Below, piece by piece: positions 1-8,300 of a stretch of DNA of 33,881 bases (the first letter of the stretch is position 1; each line of letters begins with the position of its first letter). Location of the stretch: positions 1 to 33,881 of IMG/VR virus record IMGVR_UViG_3300022074_000185, one strand, 5' to 3'. The DNA is from a virus. The notes below the pieces were generated by a model. The model made no database searches. It saw nothing but the letters and a program-made list of their open reading frames with translations, and was not told where the DNA came from. The position numbers were made by a program, and so were the translations under genes.

Positions 1-814
1 TCTTAAGATGATAATGAGAGATAAATCCCTTATAAGTGCCTCTGACTGCTGTACTATAAGTAGTTGTTGAATCAGGTGTTTTCAAAGGAATATCTGCTGC
101 TTTGTGCACAGCGTTCATCAAAGCCTTCAGGGCTTCAAGTTGAACGGGGTAGAAACCCAAGAAAGGTTTAAGAGTTGAACCATGGACTTTTGCCTTGTCC
201 CAGATAGGTCTCTCACCAAATCCGTTCTTGACATACCAAGCTTGATGCTTTGGGTAGTAAGCGTTGGCTATCTCTACGCCAACGGACGCTGCGTTCCACT
301 TTGAAGAGCCTGCGTGGTATCCGATGTGGTTCATGTCCAGCGGTTGGTAGATGGTTCCGTCGTTGTCTATGAGGAAGTGGACGGACAGTCCACGGTTCTG
401 CAAGACTCGGAAGGTGGACTTGGAGTTGAGACAAACGTCCCAATGGCACACAAAGTTCTTTATCTCTCTCTTCTCGACCACTTTCCTGTATCCTTTGGTC
501 AACTTCATTCCTCCTTGCATAAATGGAAGAACGACCTTTGGCCAATCGATATCGAAGTAATCGTTGTTATAAATAATGCTGGTGTTCTTGTGCTCTGGTA
601 CGTTCTCTTGAAGATATTCAAGCGATGCCTCTCGGTCAGTCCAGATGAGACGGTAAGTGCCCGGCCCACAAAGGCCATCGGCTTTTACGCCTGATCTTTT
701 TTGATATGCTTTGATAGCCTTCGTCAGTTCCTCGTCAAAGTCAGAACACCCGAACCAGTCGGGTGTCCATCCAAGACGTGCTGCGGAGGCTTCGTTATAA
801 AACTCTGCGTCCAT
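1..814 (-). CDS. Endolysin: N-acetylmuramoyl-L-alanine amidase with peptidoglycan-binding domain (3' end outside window)
   Basis: The reading frame opens at ATG 814 and is still open at the window edge, giving about 271 residues. Residues about 25-65 (KAYQKRSGVKADGLCGPGTY and flanks) look like a peptidoglycan-binding domain of the PG_binding_1 type. The following part looks like an amidase_2/PGRP domain of the T7-lysozyme kind: VCHWDVC supplies the first zinc-ligand His, then comes SVHFLIDNDGTIYQ, then HIGYHAGSSKWNAASVGVEI. The last residues seen (GFISHYHLK) probably hold the next conserved His; the final Lys/Cys part lies beyond position 1. Such enzymes cleave the amide bond between MurNAc and L-Ala to lyse the host. 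Its ATG overlaps the clpP stop by one base (TAATG), so translation is probably coupled. No signal peptide is visible, so a holin elsewhere would be needed. Confidence 0.88.
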   Translation of the reverse strand, partial: MDAEFYNEASAARLGWTPDWFGCSDFDEELTKAIKAYQKRSGVKADGLCGPGTYRLIWTDREASLEYLQENVPEHKNTSIIYNNDYFDIDWPKVVLPFMQGGMKLTKGYRKVVEKREIKNFVCHWDVCLNSKSTFRVLQNRGLSVHFLIDNDGTIYQPLDMNHIGYHAGSSKWNAASVGVEIANAYYPKHQAWYVKNGFGERPIWDKAKVHGSTLKPFLGFYPVQLEALKALMNAVHKAADIPLKTPDSTTTYSTAVRGTYKGFISHYHLK

Positions 815-1482
815 TATATTACCTCGTCTGCTAGACCGTATTCAACAGCTTCCTCCGCTGTTAGGTATACGTTAACCTTCTGATCGAGCAGTTTCTTTAG
901 TTGTCTCTTAGTTAGATCTGTTTCATCGACGAGACAACGGACATAAGCCTCTTGTATTGCTTGTATCTCTTCAAGTTCGTTCTCAAGGTTGTGGATAGCC
1001 CCAACCGAACCAGCCGAGACAGCGTGAATCATCACACGACAGTTCTTTGCAATCTTGCGTTTGCCTTTGGTGCCTGCTGCAAGTATAAGAGTTCCGGCTG
1101 ACATTACCTTTCCGATACCTATAGTCTCGATATCACACTTCTGTTTTGCGAGTCGCATGATATCATAGACAGCCATCATATCATCAGCTGAGCCGCCATA
1201 AGTTGAAATGTAGATCTTCATATCGTCAAGCCGCTCTTGGCCCTCTTTAAGTTTCTGTTCTGATAGGCTTATCAAGCCAACAATCATTTCGGATGAACGC
1301 TCTTCGGTAACGTCACCATATAGTAACATGGAACGTAGTCCGTCTTCTTCACCCCCAACCAGCGCAGCCATTAAAGCAGCAGCGGCTTCCTGTTCTTCTT
1401 CAGTTGGCTGTTGTTGTTCTGCTTCTTCGATTGGTACTGGTGTTGCTCTCTTCTTATCTTTCTTTTTTGTGCTAAATCTCAT
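814..1482 (-). CDS. clpP: ClpP-like serine protease (S14 family)
   Basis: A 222-residue protein with the ClpP fold. The STYGG oxyanion segment is at residues 93-97, the nucleophile Ser128 is in KVMSAG, and His153 is in RVMIHA. The Ser-His spacing of 25 equals that of E. coli ClpP (97 to 122). The third triad position, judged by aligning VYLTAEEAVEYGLAD with the E. coli end, is Asn204 rather than Asp. The first 45 residues form a polar, Gln/Glu-rich extension not usual in cellular ClpP. The gene overlaps its upstream neighbour by ATGA, has an AAGGAGG site, and precedes the endolysin. It could be a degradative ClpP working with a host ClpA/X, or a prohead protease, since phages also use S14 enzymes for head maturation. 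The ClpS gene at 10002-10328 favours a proteostasis role, but I cannot decide. Confidence 0.9.
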   Translation of the reverse strand: MRFSTKKKDKKRATPVPIEEAEQQQPTEEEQEAAAALMAALVGGEEDGLRSMLLYGDVTEERSSEMIVGLISLSEQKLKEGQERLDDMKIYISTYGGSADDMMAVYDIMRLAKQKCDIETIGIGKVMSAGTLILAAGTKGKRKIAKNCRVMIHAVSAGSVGAIHNLENELEEIQAIQEAYVRCLVDETDLTKRQLKKLLDQKVNVYLTAEEAVEYGLADEVI

Positions 1483-1868
1483 TGGGCCTCCTTGTGGTTC
1501 TTTAGTTCAGCATCCAGCCAAGCCATCATCGTTTCCCAGTTTGTGAACTTGAGAAGGTGACGATGATTGACCGGAAAGTTTCTGACGATTGCATTAACAA
1601 CGTCATTTTTCATATTGTTCATTTGTATTTCGTTTATTTTGTTGTAGTTTTCTCTTTCTCTGTCGGTTGGGCTTGACTTCTCCAACTCTAGTGTTCTCAT
1701 GGCATTAACTAGGTAAGCTACCTCGACAATCTTACTAACCATATAAACACAGTCTCTCAAGACACCCTTGAGAAATATCACAGAGTATCCGAGAGACATT
1801 ATGTATGACGCTAGAGAACAACAAAACCACCCACAAAAAAAGATGCAGATGTATAGGGCTATTTGCAT
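1479..1868 (-). CDS. Hypothetical membrane-anchored protein
   Basis: A 129-residue protein with hydrophobic N-terminal segments (residues about 1-20 and 22-36, with several Cys and aromatic residues). A polar C-terminal part follows, holding a Lys/Glu/Asn-rich helix and a NWETMMAWLD stretch. I do not recognise a family. The ribosome site TTGGAGG is well placed before ATG 1868. It is the first gene after the promoter at 1908-1936, is coupled by ATGA to clpP and shares that transcript with the endolysin. A lysis role (holin-like or spanin-like) is conceivable from context only; the topology does not clearly match a holin class. Confidence 0.7.
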   Translation of the reverse strand: MQIALYICIFFCGWFCCSLASYIMSLGYSVIFLKGVLRDCVYMVSKIVEVAYLVNAMRTLELEKSSPTDRERENYNKINEIQMNNMKNDVVNAIVRNFPVNHRHLLKFTNWETMMAWLDAELKNHKEAQ

Positions 1869-1887
1869 TGGGCCTCCAAAATGTTAA

Positions 1888-1905
1888 AGGGTAGTCGCCT
1901 ACCCT
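1888..1905 (-). promoter_or_regulatory. Inverted repeat at the start of the clpP-lysis transcript
   Basis: A perfect 7-bp inverted repeat (AGGGTAG, 4-base loop, CTACCCT) directly follows the -10 box of the promoter at 1908-1936 and would cover the transcription start. On the minus strand the loop is GCGA, a GNRA tetraloop. It could be an operator-like dyad, or a 5' mRNA hairpin if transcription starts at its outer edge. Confidence 0.4.
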
Positions 1906-1907
1906 AT

Positions 1908-1936
1908 ATTATAACACGCTTTGTTGTAGTTGTCAA
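1908..1936 (-). promoter_or_regulatory. Sigma70 promoter (membrane protein, clpP, endolysin unit)
   Basis: On the minus strand: TTGACA (1936-1931), 17-nt spacer, then TATAAT (1913-1908), preceded by TGT, an extended -10. The -35 box lies just past the stop of the acidic-protein gene (1938). Confidence 0.88.
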
Positions 1937-1937
1937 A

Positions 1938-2540
1938 TTACTTGTTGCCAAGTGCTTTGTTGAGTTTAGCTTGAGCTTCTTTAGCTTCCGCCAGTCGCTT
2001 AGCTACTCGCTTTGCAACTTCCTGAACGATCTCTTTCTTGGACGCTTGGTAGTCAATTCCTTCGAGAGCAAGTTCAAGCATTGCTGCTGCGTCTTCTTCC
2101 TCTTCTGGCTCTTCAGCGGCAGGCAATGGTTGCTTATCTTCTTCATCATCATCCATGTCCATTCCACCAGCGGCTCCGCCAAGTGCATCAACGAGTGCTT
2201 GAAGATCGGCCAAAGCAGCAGATGCTTTTTCTACCATTTCTTCTTCAACTTCAACTTGGTCTTCGTCATCGTCCATGTCGTCGGCATCCATTTCCATCTC
2301 TTCTTCCATTTTCTCTTCTTCATGGTGGCCTTCTTCCATTTCATCTTCTTTTTTGTAGACGCCTTCTTCCATATCATCTTTCTTTGCGTGATATGCTTCT
2401 TCCATATCATCCTTCTTAGCATGGTAAACTTCCTCTACTTCGTCTTTCTTAGCAGGGTGTCCCATTTCTTGAAGGGGGGTAATATTTGCAAGGCCCTGAA
2501 AACGACGAACTTGAGCCTCTGATAAAAGTTTTTTAGACAT
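1938..2540 (-). CDS. Highly acidic repeat protein, possible prohead core or virion-associated protein
   Basis: A 200-residue protein in three parts. The N-terminus is MSKKLLSEAQVRRFQGLANI. A very acidic middle carries an imperfect 11-residue repeat (AYHAKKDDMEE, VYHAKKDDMEE and relatives) at residues about 27-62, followed by long Glu/Asp/Met runs. The C-terminus is a basic helix with KEIVQEVAKRVAKRLAEAK. Acidic proteins of this shape serve as prohead core or scaffold proteins in T4-like phages, and the N-terminal motif resembles my recollection of marine myovirus structural proteins; that is inference. The ribosome site AAGGAG lies 8 nt before ATG 2540. No strong promoter is seen just upstream; it is probably read from the promoter at 5200-5228. 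Confidence 0.75.
   Translation of the reverse strand: MSKKLLSEAQVRRFQGLANITPLQEMGHPAKKDEVEEVYHAKKDDMEEAYHAKKDDMEEGVYKKEDEMEEGHHEEEKMEEEMEMDADDMDDDEDQVEVEEEMVEKASAALADLQALVDALGGAAGGMDMDDDEEDKQPLPAAEEPEEEEDAAAMLELALEGIDYQASKKEIVQEVAKRVAKRLAEAKEAQAKLNKALGNK
2363..2461 (-). repeat. Three tandem 33-nt repeats inside the acidic-protein gene
   Basis: Three imperfect 33-nt units (about 2363-2395, 2396-2428, 2429-2461) encode the 11-residue KKDDMEE-type repeat. The third unit is the most diverged. The period keeps the frame, so unit number could change without breaking the gene. Confidence 0.75.
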
Positions 2541-2598
2541 TATATAATCTCCTTAAAATGCTATAACACAATAAATAGAAAGCAAAACTGGAAAAGTA

Positions 2599-2919
2599 TT
2601 ACAGATCTGGGTGTTCTTCAGCAATTAGGTCAAAAATGTTTTCAAGTTCGTCGTTCTTTATACCGAACTTCTTCATCAAGTCATCGCTGACTTTGTCTTC
2701 TTTGTCCAGAACTTTTGCAGAACGCTTTTGACCTATACCTTTCGAATCTTTGTACTTTCTTATGTATTTCATAAACGCTGGGTCATTCTCAATCATTCCG
2801 GTCAAACAAGCACGAAAGAATTCAGCCTGAGTCAAGTCTTCTCTTTCAAGCTGAATTCTTAATTGTGCATGACGAATGTCAGTATCTACGAACTGTACTT
2901 TCTTCTTGACTTGTGACAT
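2599..2919 (-). CDS. Small protein with ribbon-helix-helix-like N-terminus
   Basis: A 106-residue protein. Residues about 6-45 (VQFVDTDIRHAQLRIQLERE followed by LTQAEFFRACLTGMIEND) have the strand-helix-helix pattern of ribbon-helix-helix DNA-binding proteins, including a TQAEFFR segment like the second-helix start of that fold. The rest is charged, ending in an acidic helix. It may be a phage transcription regulator or a DNA-binding accessory, but this rests on pattern alone. Its ATG follows the dut stop by 3 nt with only a weak ribosome site, so it probably depends on translation of dut. Confidence 0.6.
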   Translation of the reverse strand: MSQVKKKVQFVDTDIRHAQLRIQLEREDLTQAEFFRACLTGMIENDPAFMKYIRKYKDSKGIGQKRSAKVLDKEDKVSDDLMKKFGIKNDELENIFDLIAEEHPDL

Positions 2920-2922
2920 ATT

Positions 2923-3348
2923 CTAACTAGTCCCGGTTGAGCCAAACCCACCAGAGCCCCGCTCAGAATCAGAAAGTTCGTTTACCTCAACATACTCTAT
3001 CTCAGGATAAGGCAAGATCATTATTTGTCCCACTCTATCTCCGGCTAGATAAACACCAGCACCTAGTGGTGAAGCAAACTTAAGCATTATTGACCCTCGA
3101 TATCCTGAGTCTATGACGCCTACTGCGTTCCTTAGAGACATTCCGGTTGTCTTTGAGATAGAAGATCTAGGGAAAATGAGGCCAACGTGACCTTCCGGTA
3201 TCTCCATTGCAATCTGTGTGTCATACACTTGGTTGCCGAACCTATCAACAGTGTGGCTCACAGCATAGAGATCCATACAGGCATCTCCGGGCTTTGCGTA
3301 TCTTGGTACTTTAGCATCTGGGCTTAGTTTTTTTATTTTTACTTTCAT
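2923..3348 (-). CDS. dut: dUTP pyrophosphatase
   Basis: A 141-residue protein with all five motifs of trimeric dUTPases in order: GDACMDLYA (1), PRSSISKT (2), GVIDSGYRGSIMLKF (3), GDRVGQIMILP (4) and RGSGGFGSTG (5). The enzyme turns dUTP into dUMP and pyrophosphate, which keeps uracil out of phage DNA and supplies dUMP to thymidylate synthase; a ThyX gene is at 18383-19117. Length is normal. ATG 3348 overlaps the upstream stop by ATGA and has an AAGGAGAG site. Confidence 0.96.
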   Translation of the reverse strand: MKVKIKKLSPDAKVPRYAKPGDACMDLYAVSHTVDRFGNQVYDTQIAMEIPEGHVGLIFPRSSISKTTGMSLRNAVGVIDSGYRGSIMLKFASPLGAGVYLAGDRVGQIMILPYPEIEYVEVNELSDSERGSGGFGSTGTS

Positions 3349-3623
3349 AATATCTCTCCTTCTCTGATATAAGTTGGTGGGTAGTTCGTATGCAAATCCA
3401 TTAGATATTTTGACTTGAACCTTCCTATGAGGAATTCATAGCCATCATCTGTCTTCTTTCTCTCCCACACTGTTGTTCCAAACTCAAAGTATGGAAACTT
3501 CTCACACTCTTTGGCATACGCCCGTTCACAATCTTGCAATGTGCCCTCGACGTTTTTAAATGCATAGTGTTTAATGCTAAAGTAATCAAACTTTAACGAT
3601 TCTTTAAAGAAAATATCATTCAT
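3345..3623 (-). CDS. Hypothetical protein (92 aa)
   Basis: A small protein rich in aromatic residues, with FKNVEGTLQDCERAYAKECE followed by a strand-rich half (FGTTVWERKKTDDGYEFLIG). It has no motif I recognise and neither a signal sequence nor a membrane segment. It overlaps dut by four bases and the methylase by eight, so it is translated within the nuclease-methylase-dut operon. The strong GGAGG site before ATG 3623 supports it as a real gene. Confidence 0.7.
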   Translation of the reverse strand: MNDIFFKESLKFDYFSIKHYAFKNVEGTLQDCERAYAKECEKFPYFEFGTTVWERKKTDDGYEFLIGRFKSKYLMDLHTNYPPTYIREGEIL

Positions 3624-4698
3624 GATTGCCTCCTTTGTCTATTACAATAACGTATTCTATGTTTTTCTTTTTCTTTGCGTTCTCTGCCTGGTCGCCACCA
3701 GCACCAATACGAGACATAACGTGTCTGTCATGTTCTTGTTGGTGAAACTCGTAGTCTGCGTACTCTTTACAGAGGGACTCCATCTCGTCATACGAAATAA
3801 GACCTTCATCTGAATAAGAGAATACACAATATCTAACAGGCAATCTGTCGATGAGTTCTCTTGTGGCATTGAGTGCGGTTCTCTTTGAGTACCAAGGGCT
3901 TTTCATTGACTTGTCATGGTGGTCTGAGGATTTAACTCTGTCCAATCTCCTGTTTGTTTTTAGACTTACATCTGGTTTGTCCCAGCGAGCGATACTATCC
4001 CAGATATGATAATACGTTGAGTAGTCCGCTGCTGTATATGGTGGGTCAAGGTAAGCGACCGAAGCTTCTGGGTATTCCACCTTCAATGCGTCCCCTGTAA
4101 TGTGTTCTCCTTCGAGACCTTCAATGCCCGGAAGAGGTGTTAGAACCAAGTCCTTGTGAACCCTGTCGGACTTCCAGCCTTTCAAGTAAGCCTGTTGTAG
4201 ACCTACTGTGTTGTCCAGTTTATCAAGAGCGAAGATGAGACAAGCGATAAGATAGGACTTTTCCCATGGATGAATGTTCATCGTCTCTATCTCTTCTCTA
4301 ATAGCATCAGCCTTGGCTCCGTTCTTTGGAGTCCACACCTTAATATTAACACTTGAGTCAGCTTTTGCAGCGACGTCGCAGTAGTGATTGGTCAGCCAGT
4401 CAGCACATGGTGTCAACAGGTTGAGTTGGTCAATGTACTGTTCAAGGTGAGATACATCTCCATTATTGCATATAAACGCCTCAGAGTACGCTTCAGAGGC
4501 CCAAGACAAGTCGCTAGTGATAACCTCGTAACCTTCTTGTTTAAGAGCCTGAGCAACCCTTGTCGTGCCTGTAAACACATCTATGACTTTGTTGTCATCT
4601 CTTTCCAGACCGTTAATTACTTTTGTAATTAATGGTAGTATCTTGTTTTTACTTCCTAGGTAACGGATACCATAGGTTATTATTTTATCATCACTCAT
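3616..4698 (-). CDS. D12-class DNA N6-adenine methyltransferase
   Basis: A 360-residue protein with the order of Dam/D12-class enzymes: an N-terminal RYLGSKNKILPLI segment, the AdoMet site VFTGTTRVAQALKQ at residues about 40-53, and the catalytic DPPY motif in AYLDPPYTAADYSTYY near residue 218. A target-recognition region lies between. It should methylate adenine N6 in a specific DNA sequence using AdoMet. It starts one base after the stop of a PD-(D/E)XK nuclease gene (4699-5175), with an AAGGAGG site. The pairing suggests a phage-borne restriction-modification pair, or a methylase that shields phage DNA from the neighbouring nuclease. A solitary protective methylase is the alternative. Confidence 0.92.
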   Translation of the reverse strand: MSDDKIITYGIRYLGSKNKILPLITKVINGLERDDNKVIDVFTGTTRVAQALKQEGYEVITSDLSWASEAYSEAFICNNGDVSHLEQYIDQLNLLTPCADWLTNHYCDVAAKADSSVNIKVWTPKNGAKADAIREEIETMNIHPWEKSYLIACLIFALDKLDNTVGLQQAYLKGWKSDRVHKDLVLTPLPGIEGLEGEHITGDALKVEYPEASVAYLDPPYTAADYSTYYHIWDSIARWDKPDVSLKTNRRLDRVKSSDHHDKSMKSPWYSKRTALNATRELIDRLPVRYCVFSYSDEGLISYDEMESLCKEYADYEFHQQEHDRHVMSRIGAGGDQAENAKKKKNIEYVIVIDKGGNHE

Positions 4699-5175
4699 TT
4701 ACACCTCCTTAATGTATTTTTCGAGTTCTTTTTTATATTGTTCAAAACCCCAGATAACTTTGACTGGTAGTTTTAGTCTTTTTGCTTCAGTTGCAAACTC
4801 TTTATAAACCTCAATATCTTGTGAAGCATCGCCGGTAAACACATACCACAGTTCATGCTCTTTACCATAAACACCAAACTCAATCTTCTTGAGGTCATAG
4901 AATACTTTTTCTTCTGTGGTTCCGTGTTTATCAGAATGCTTTTGTTCTACAATGATGTCCTTTTTACCTGGTACCTCAATGTAACCATCAGCGATAAACT
5001 TTCTTTGTTTCCCTGTTGGTGTTTTTTGTGACCAATGTTTGGGTGGCTTAAACAGTGTTTTACCCCAAAGTCTTTGTTTAATAAATGGCAACCCTAGTGA
5101 CTCGGTTAGTGCCTTTAATTTTCTCTCTGACTTTGTCCCGGACACAGCAGCGCCATGGTTATGTTGTAAACTCAT
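4699..5175 (-). CDS. PD-(D/E)XK nuclease, possible restriction endonuclease partner of the methylase
   Basis: The protein has 158 residues from ATG 5175. I prefer this start because TTGGAGG precedes it; the longer frame to 5211 would put the start within the -10 region. The core FIADGYIEV (Asp63), then KKDIIVEQKH (Glu77-X-Lys79), then a helix with FYDLKKIEF matches the D...(D/E)XK nuclease pattern. The N-terminal third is basic with HWSQKTPTGKQRKF. It is the first gene after a consensus promoter and is followed directly by the adenine methylase, so together they look like a compact type II-like pair. A DNA-end-processing nuclease is possible instead. I recognise the fold but not a specific family. 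Confidence 0.7.
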   Translation of the reverse strand: MSLQHNHGAAVSGTKSERKLKALTESLGLPFIKQRLWGKTLFKPPKHWSQKTPTGKQRKFIADGYIEVPGKKDIIVEQKHSDKHGTTEEKVFYDLKKIEFGVYGKEHELWYVFTGDASQDIEVYKEFATEAKRLKLPVKVIWGFEQYKKELEKYIKEV

Positions 5176-5199
5176 ATTATCCTCCAAGTTTATGTATAC

Positions 5200-5228
5200 A
5201 TTATAACACACTATTCTTTATTTGTCAA
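5200..5228 (-). promoter_or_regulatory. Sigma70 promoter (nuclease-methylase-dut unit)
   Basis: TTGACA (5228-5223), 17-nt spacer, TATAAT (5205-5200) with TGT directly upstream of the -10: both hexamers match consensus fully. The -35 box is made from the NLT codons of the preceding small gene. Confidence 0.9.
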
Positions 5229-5384
5229 GTTAGTTATGTAATTAAATTGCACCCACATTGGTGTATCATGAAACATCCAAAGAACTAAACAAGCGCCCAG
5301 TTCCTCACAGACTTCCATGACAACACCCAACACTTCTGGTGCCAACTGGTATTCAACCAGATCTCCTATCCTAAAAGAACCCAT
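5211..5384 (-). CDS. Small SH3-like protein (57 aa)
   Basis: A short gene overlapping the dnaE end by 19 nt and running into the next promoter. The protein starts MGSFRIGDLVEYQLAPEVLG and continues with alternating hydrophobic strands (VVMEVCEELGACLVLWMF). The RIGDLV motif followed by short strands is the same pattern as in 12649-12951, 13363-13797 and 18115-18396, and suggests a small beta-barrel (SH3/KOW-like). An AGGG sequence lies 10 nt before the ATG. Function unknown. Confidence 0.65.
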   Translation of the reverse strand: MGSFRIGDLVEYQLAPEVLGVVMEVCEELGACLVLWMFHDTPMWVQFNYITNLTNKE

Positions 5385-8300
5385 GTTCCATTAACCCTGC
5401 CATAAGTACTAAAGCCCCAGTCAACTGAATACTTCGGCTTTAACATATAAGGTCTGTTGATGTAGATTGTATCTTTGTTAGGATCAACCGACCAACATCT
5501 TACCTTTGTTTCAATAGAATTTGAATCAACAACTGTGACGACAAAGAAGTTCTTGCCATTACGTGACTTTTTCTTCTCAACCTTTCGAGGAATACCCCAA
5601 CACAACATCAGATCTGTATCGTAGTCTGATATCGGAGGTACACACTTCTCCTCTAGTCTGTTCTGAATGTAATCAGTCATAACCATAGAGATGGGAAAGA
5701 TGCCTGTGAGGTCGGCGATGTGTTCTATCTTCTCCTCTTGAGTGAATGAACCTTCAGGTCGATACTTCTCGATATTGTCATCAAGCTTCTTTTTGGTTCT
5801 TGGTTTGTCTACACAGACCGCAGACCAGAAGTGTTTGTCGCCTGTGAACCTATCATCCATAAGATCATCTAGAGCACCAGCGCGACAGAGAACATCAAAG
5901 GCTTTCTTGTTTAGTTTGGCATACTTGACATCCGGGTGAAACAACATCTCTTCGACAGTATTGAAGGGTCGGTGTTGCAGTATCTGCTCGAAGGCAGAGT
6001 CGCCGAGACCTTTGATACCAGTCAACGGAGCAATGAGCGTTTGGTCATTCTCTATGCGCCAAGTGTCTTCTGAGTAGTTCACGTTTAGAGGTTTGATCTT
6101 ATAGCCGTGTTGCTTGGCTAAGTTGATAGCCTTCTCCTTGCGAGACTCTGGTTCTTTATCTAAGAACGAAGCAACCCACTCTGTCTGATAGTATGTGCAG
6201 AGATAAGCACACTGGTAAGATATGACAGAGTAAGATACAGCGTGAGACTTATTGAAACCATAACCAGAGAAGTACTCAAAGGTCTGCCATAGTCTTTTCG
6301 CTGCTGACTCTGCTATGCCATGGTTCTTACAACCACGAATAAACTTAGAGTGTATCTTGTCTTTGACCTCAAAGCCTTTGCCTGTTCCTTTCTTGGTTAA
6401 GATCTTACGAAGCAGATTGGCTTCATCCATAGTGATATTGTCACCAAGACGATAAGCTAGCATAGCTATTTGTTCTTGGAAGATAAGGAACCCGTGAGTC
6501 TCTTTGGTAACCTCTTCGACGATTGGGTGAAGGTACTTCACGCTGAGCGGGTCCTCGACTGCCTCGACATATGACTTATCAACACCAGCAGACAAAGGGC
6601 CGGGACGATAGATAGAAGTAATAGCAGAGAGGTCAATGATAGACTTCGGTTGAACCTGCTTGGCAAAACGTTGGGCACCATTCTCTGTGAACTGAAAGAT
6701 ACCTATCCACTTGCCTTCGCCAAAGATAGTCTCATATACCTGCTGGTCGTTTAGATCTATCTGGTCTGGGTGTAAGTGCTCATCGTAGAACTTCTTGATG
6801 TCCTCGAATGTTGGGTTGTCAATACCATGATGGCGTCGAAGTATCTTTGAGACACAATCCTCAATCATACGCAGGGTCGACAGCCCAAGGATATCAAACT
6901 TGATAAAACCCATTGGCTCTAACTGTCTAACGTTCTGACCTTCGGACCAAGGAGTTTGTCTAACACCTTTGGACGAGATAAGGGGCATATAACGGTCCAA
7001 ACCTTCACCGACCACAACACCACCAGCGTGACGAGAGCACGACCTATATGAGCCTTGCAGGGCCTCACAGTGGCTTTGGACATCTGGGTACTTGGCAAAG
7101 AACCTTTGCAATGAGTCTGAGAACTCGATAACCTCTTCGAAGGTTGGAGTATAGACACCAGCCTTGATACCGTGCTTCTTCTTGGCAAGCGGTGTGGCTT
7201 CGGCCAACATCTTACCAGTGACTTGATTGACCTCCATGAATGGAATCTCATAGAACTTTGATATGTCTTTGATGAGCGAACGTAACTGGAGTGTGTTCCA
7301 GTTTGAGATAGGAACCACAGTTGAGTTGCCCCAATCTTCTATCAAAAGATCTTTAAGTACCATAGGATCGGATACATCATAATCAATATCCGGATAGTCA
7401 GTCGCATCTGATCTGAGGAAACGTGAGAACAAAAGGCCATACTTAATTGGATCAATTTGAGTAATGCCCAAAGCATAAGCGACAAGAGAACCAGCCGCAG
7501 AACCACGACCAGGTCCAGAGAGTTGTACTTCATTTGTTTTATCCGATATTGCTTTCATAGTTAGAAAGTATTTTGAGAAACCACGGTCAGCAATGACCGT
7601 TAGTTCGTGTTCAAGTCTTTGCTCATATTCATAGACGAGTGACTTAGACTTGGTTTGTTTTTGAGTCAGACCTCTTTCCTTCATAATATTGAACAAGCCC
7701 TTTGATGCAAGACGCTTTAAATATCCATCCTCATCATAGCCGGCAGGAACCACAAAGTCCGGAAGGCGAACCGTGGTGTCTGGTAAGAAATCTTCACACC
7801 TTTCAAATGCGATGTGATAAGTCTCTTCTATGGATTGTTCTACAAGGTCATCATCATATTCCTGATCACACAGATCTGAATACTCACGGTATGCCTCCCA
7901 CATCTGAAAGCCATTCTTTGGGTACAACTCGTACTCCATCTCTTGAACATCAGTTGGTATGTTCATGTCCAACCACTCAGGCTTACCTCGGCCGAGCCAT
8001 CCCAAGCGTTTGTATAGTTCTCGGTCTTTCCAAGCATCTGGTGTTGGATAGTGAGAGTCAGCAGTTGAAATAAGCTTGATGTCGAACTCTTTAGCAATCT
8101 GGATGATGTATTGGTTTAGTTCGTGTTGTTCAGGCACAGCATTCCATTGGAGTTCGCCATACCAACGATCACCGAAGATCGCTTGCATCTTTCTAGTTTG
8201 TTCTCGCATGCAGTCAAGAACAGCCTCGGAGCCGTTCTCTCGCTCTTGCCAATAGCAACCAGCGTATACACCACCAAGACAAGCAGAGGACGCAATAACA

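Noticed and set aside
314-694. Plus-strand open frame of 126 codons opposite the endolysin gene
   Set aside because: It is a shadow of the minus-strand amidase frame, which has clear motifs. No plus-strand ribosome site or promoter was seen.
1863-2522. Long plus-strand frame (219 codons) with many Phe and His residues
   Set aside because: It is the reverse complement of the Glu/Asp-rich acidic gene; the Phe- and Leu-rich composition is what antisense reading of GAA/GAT codons produces.
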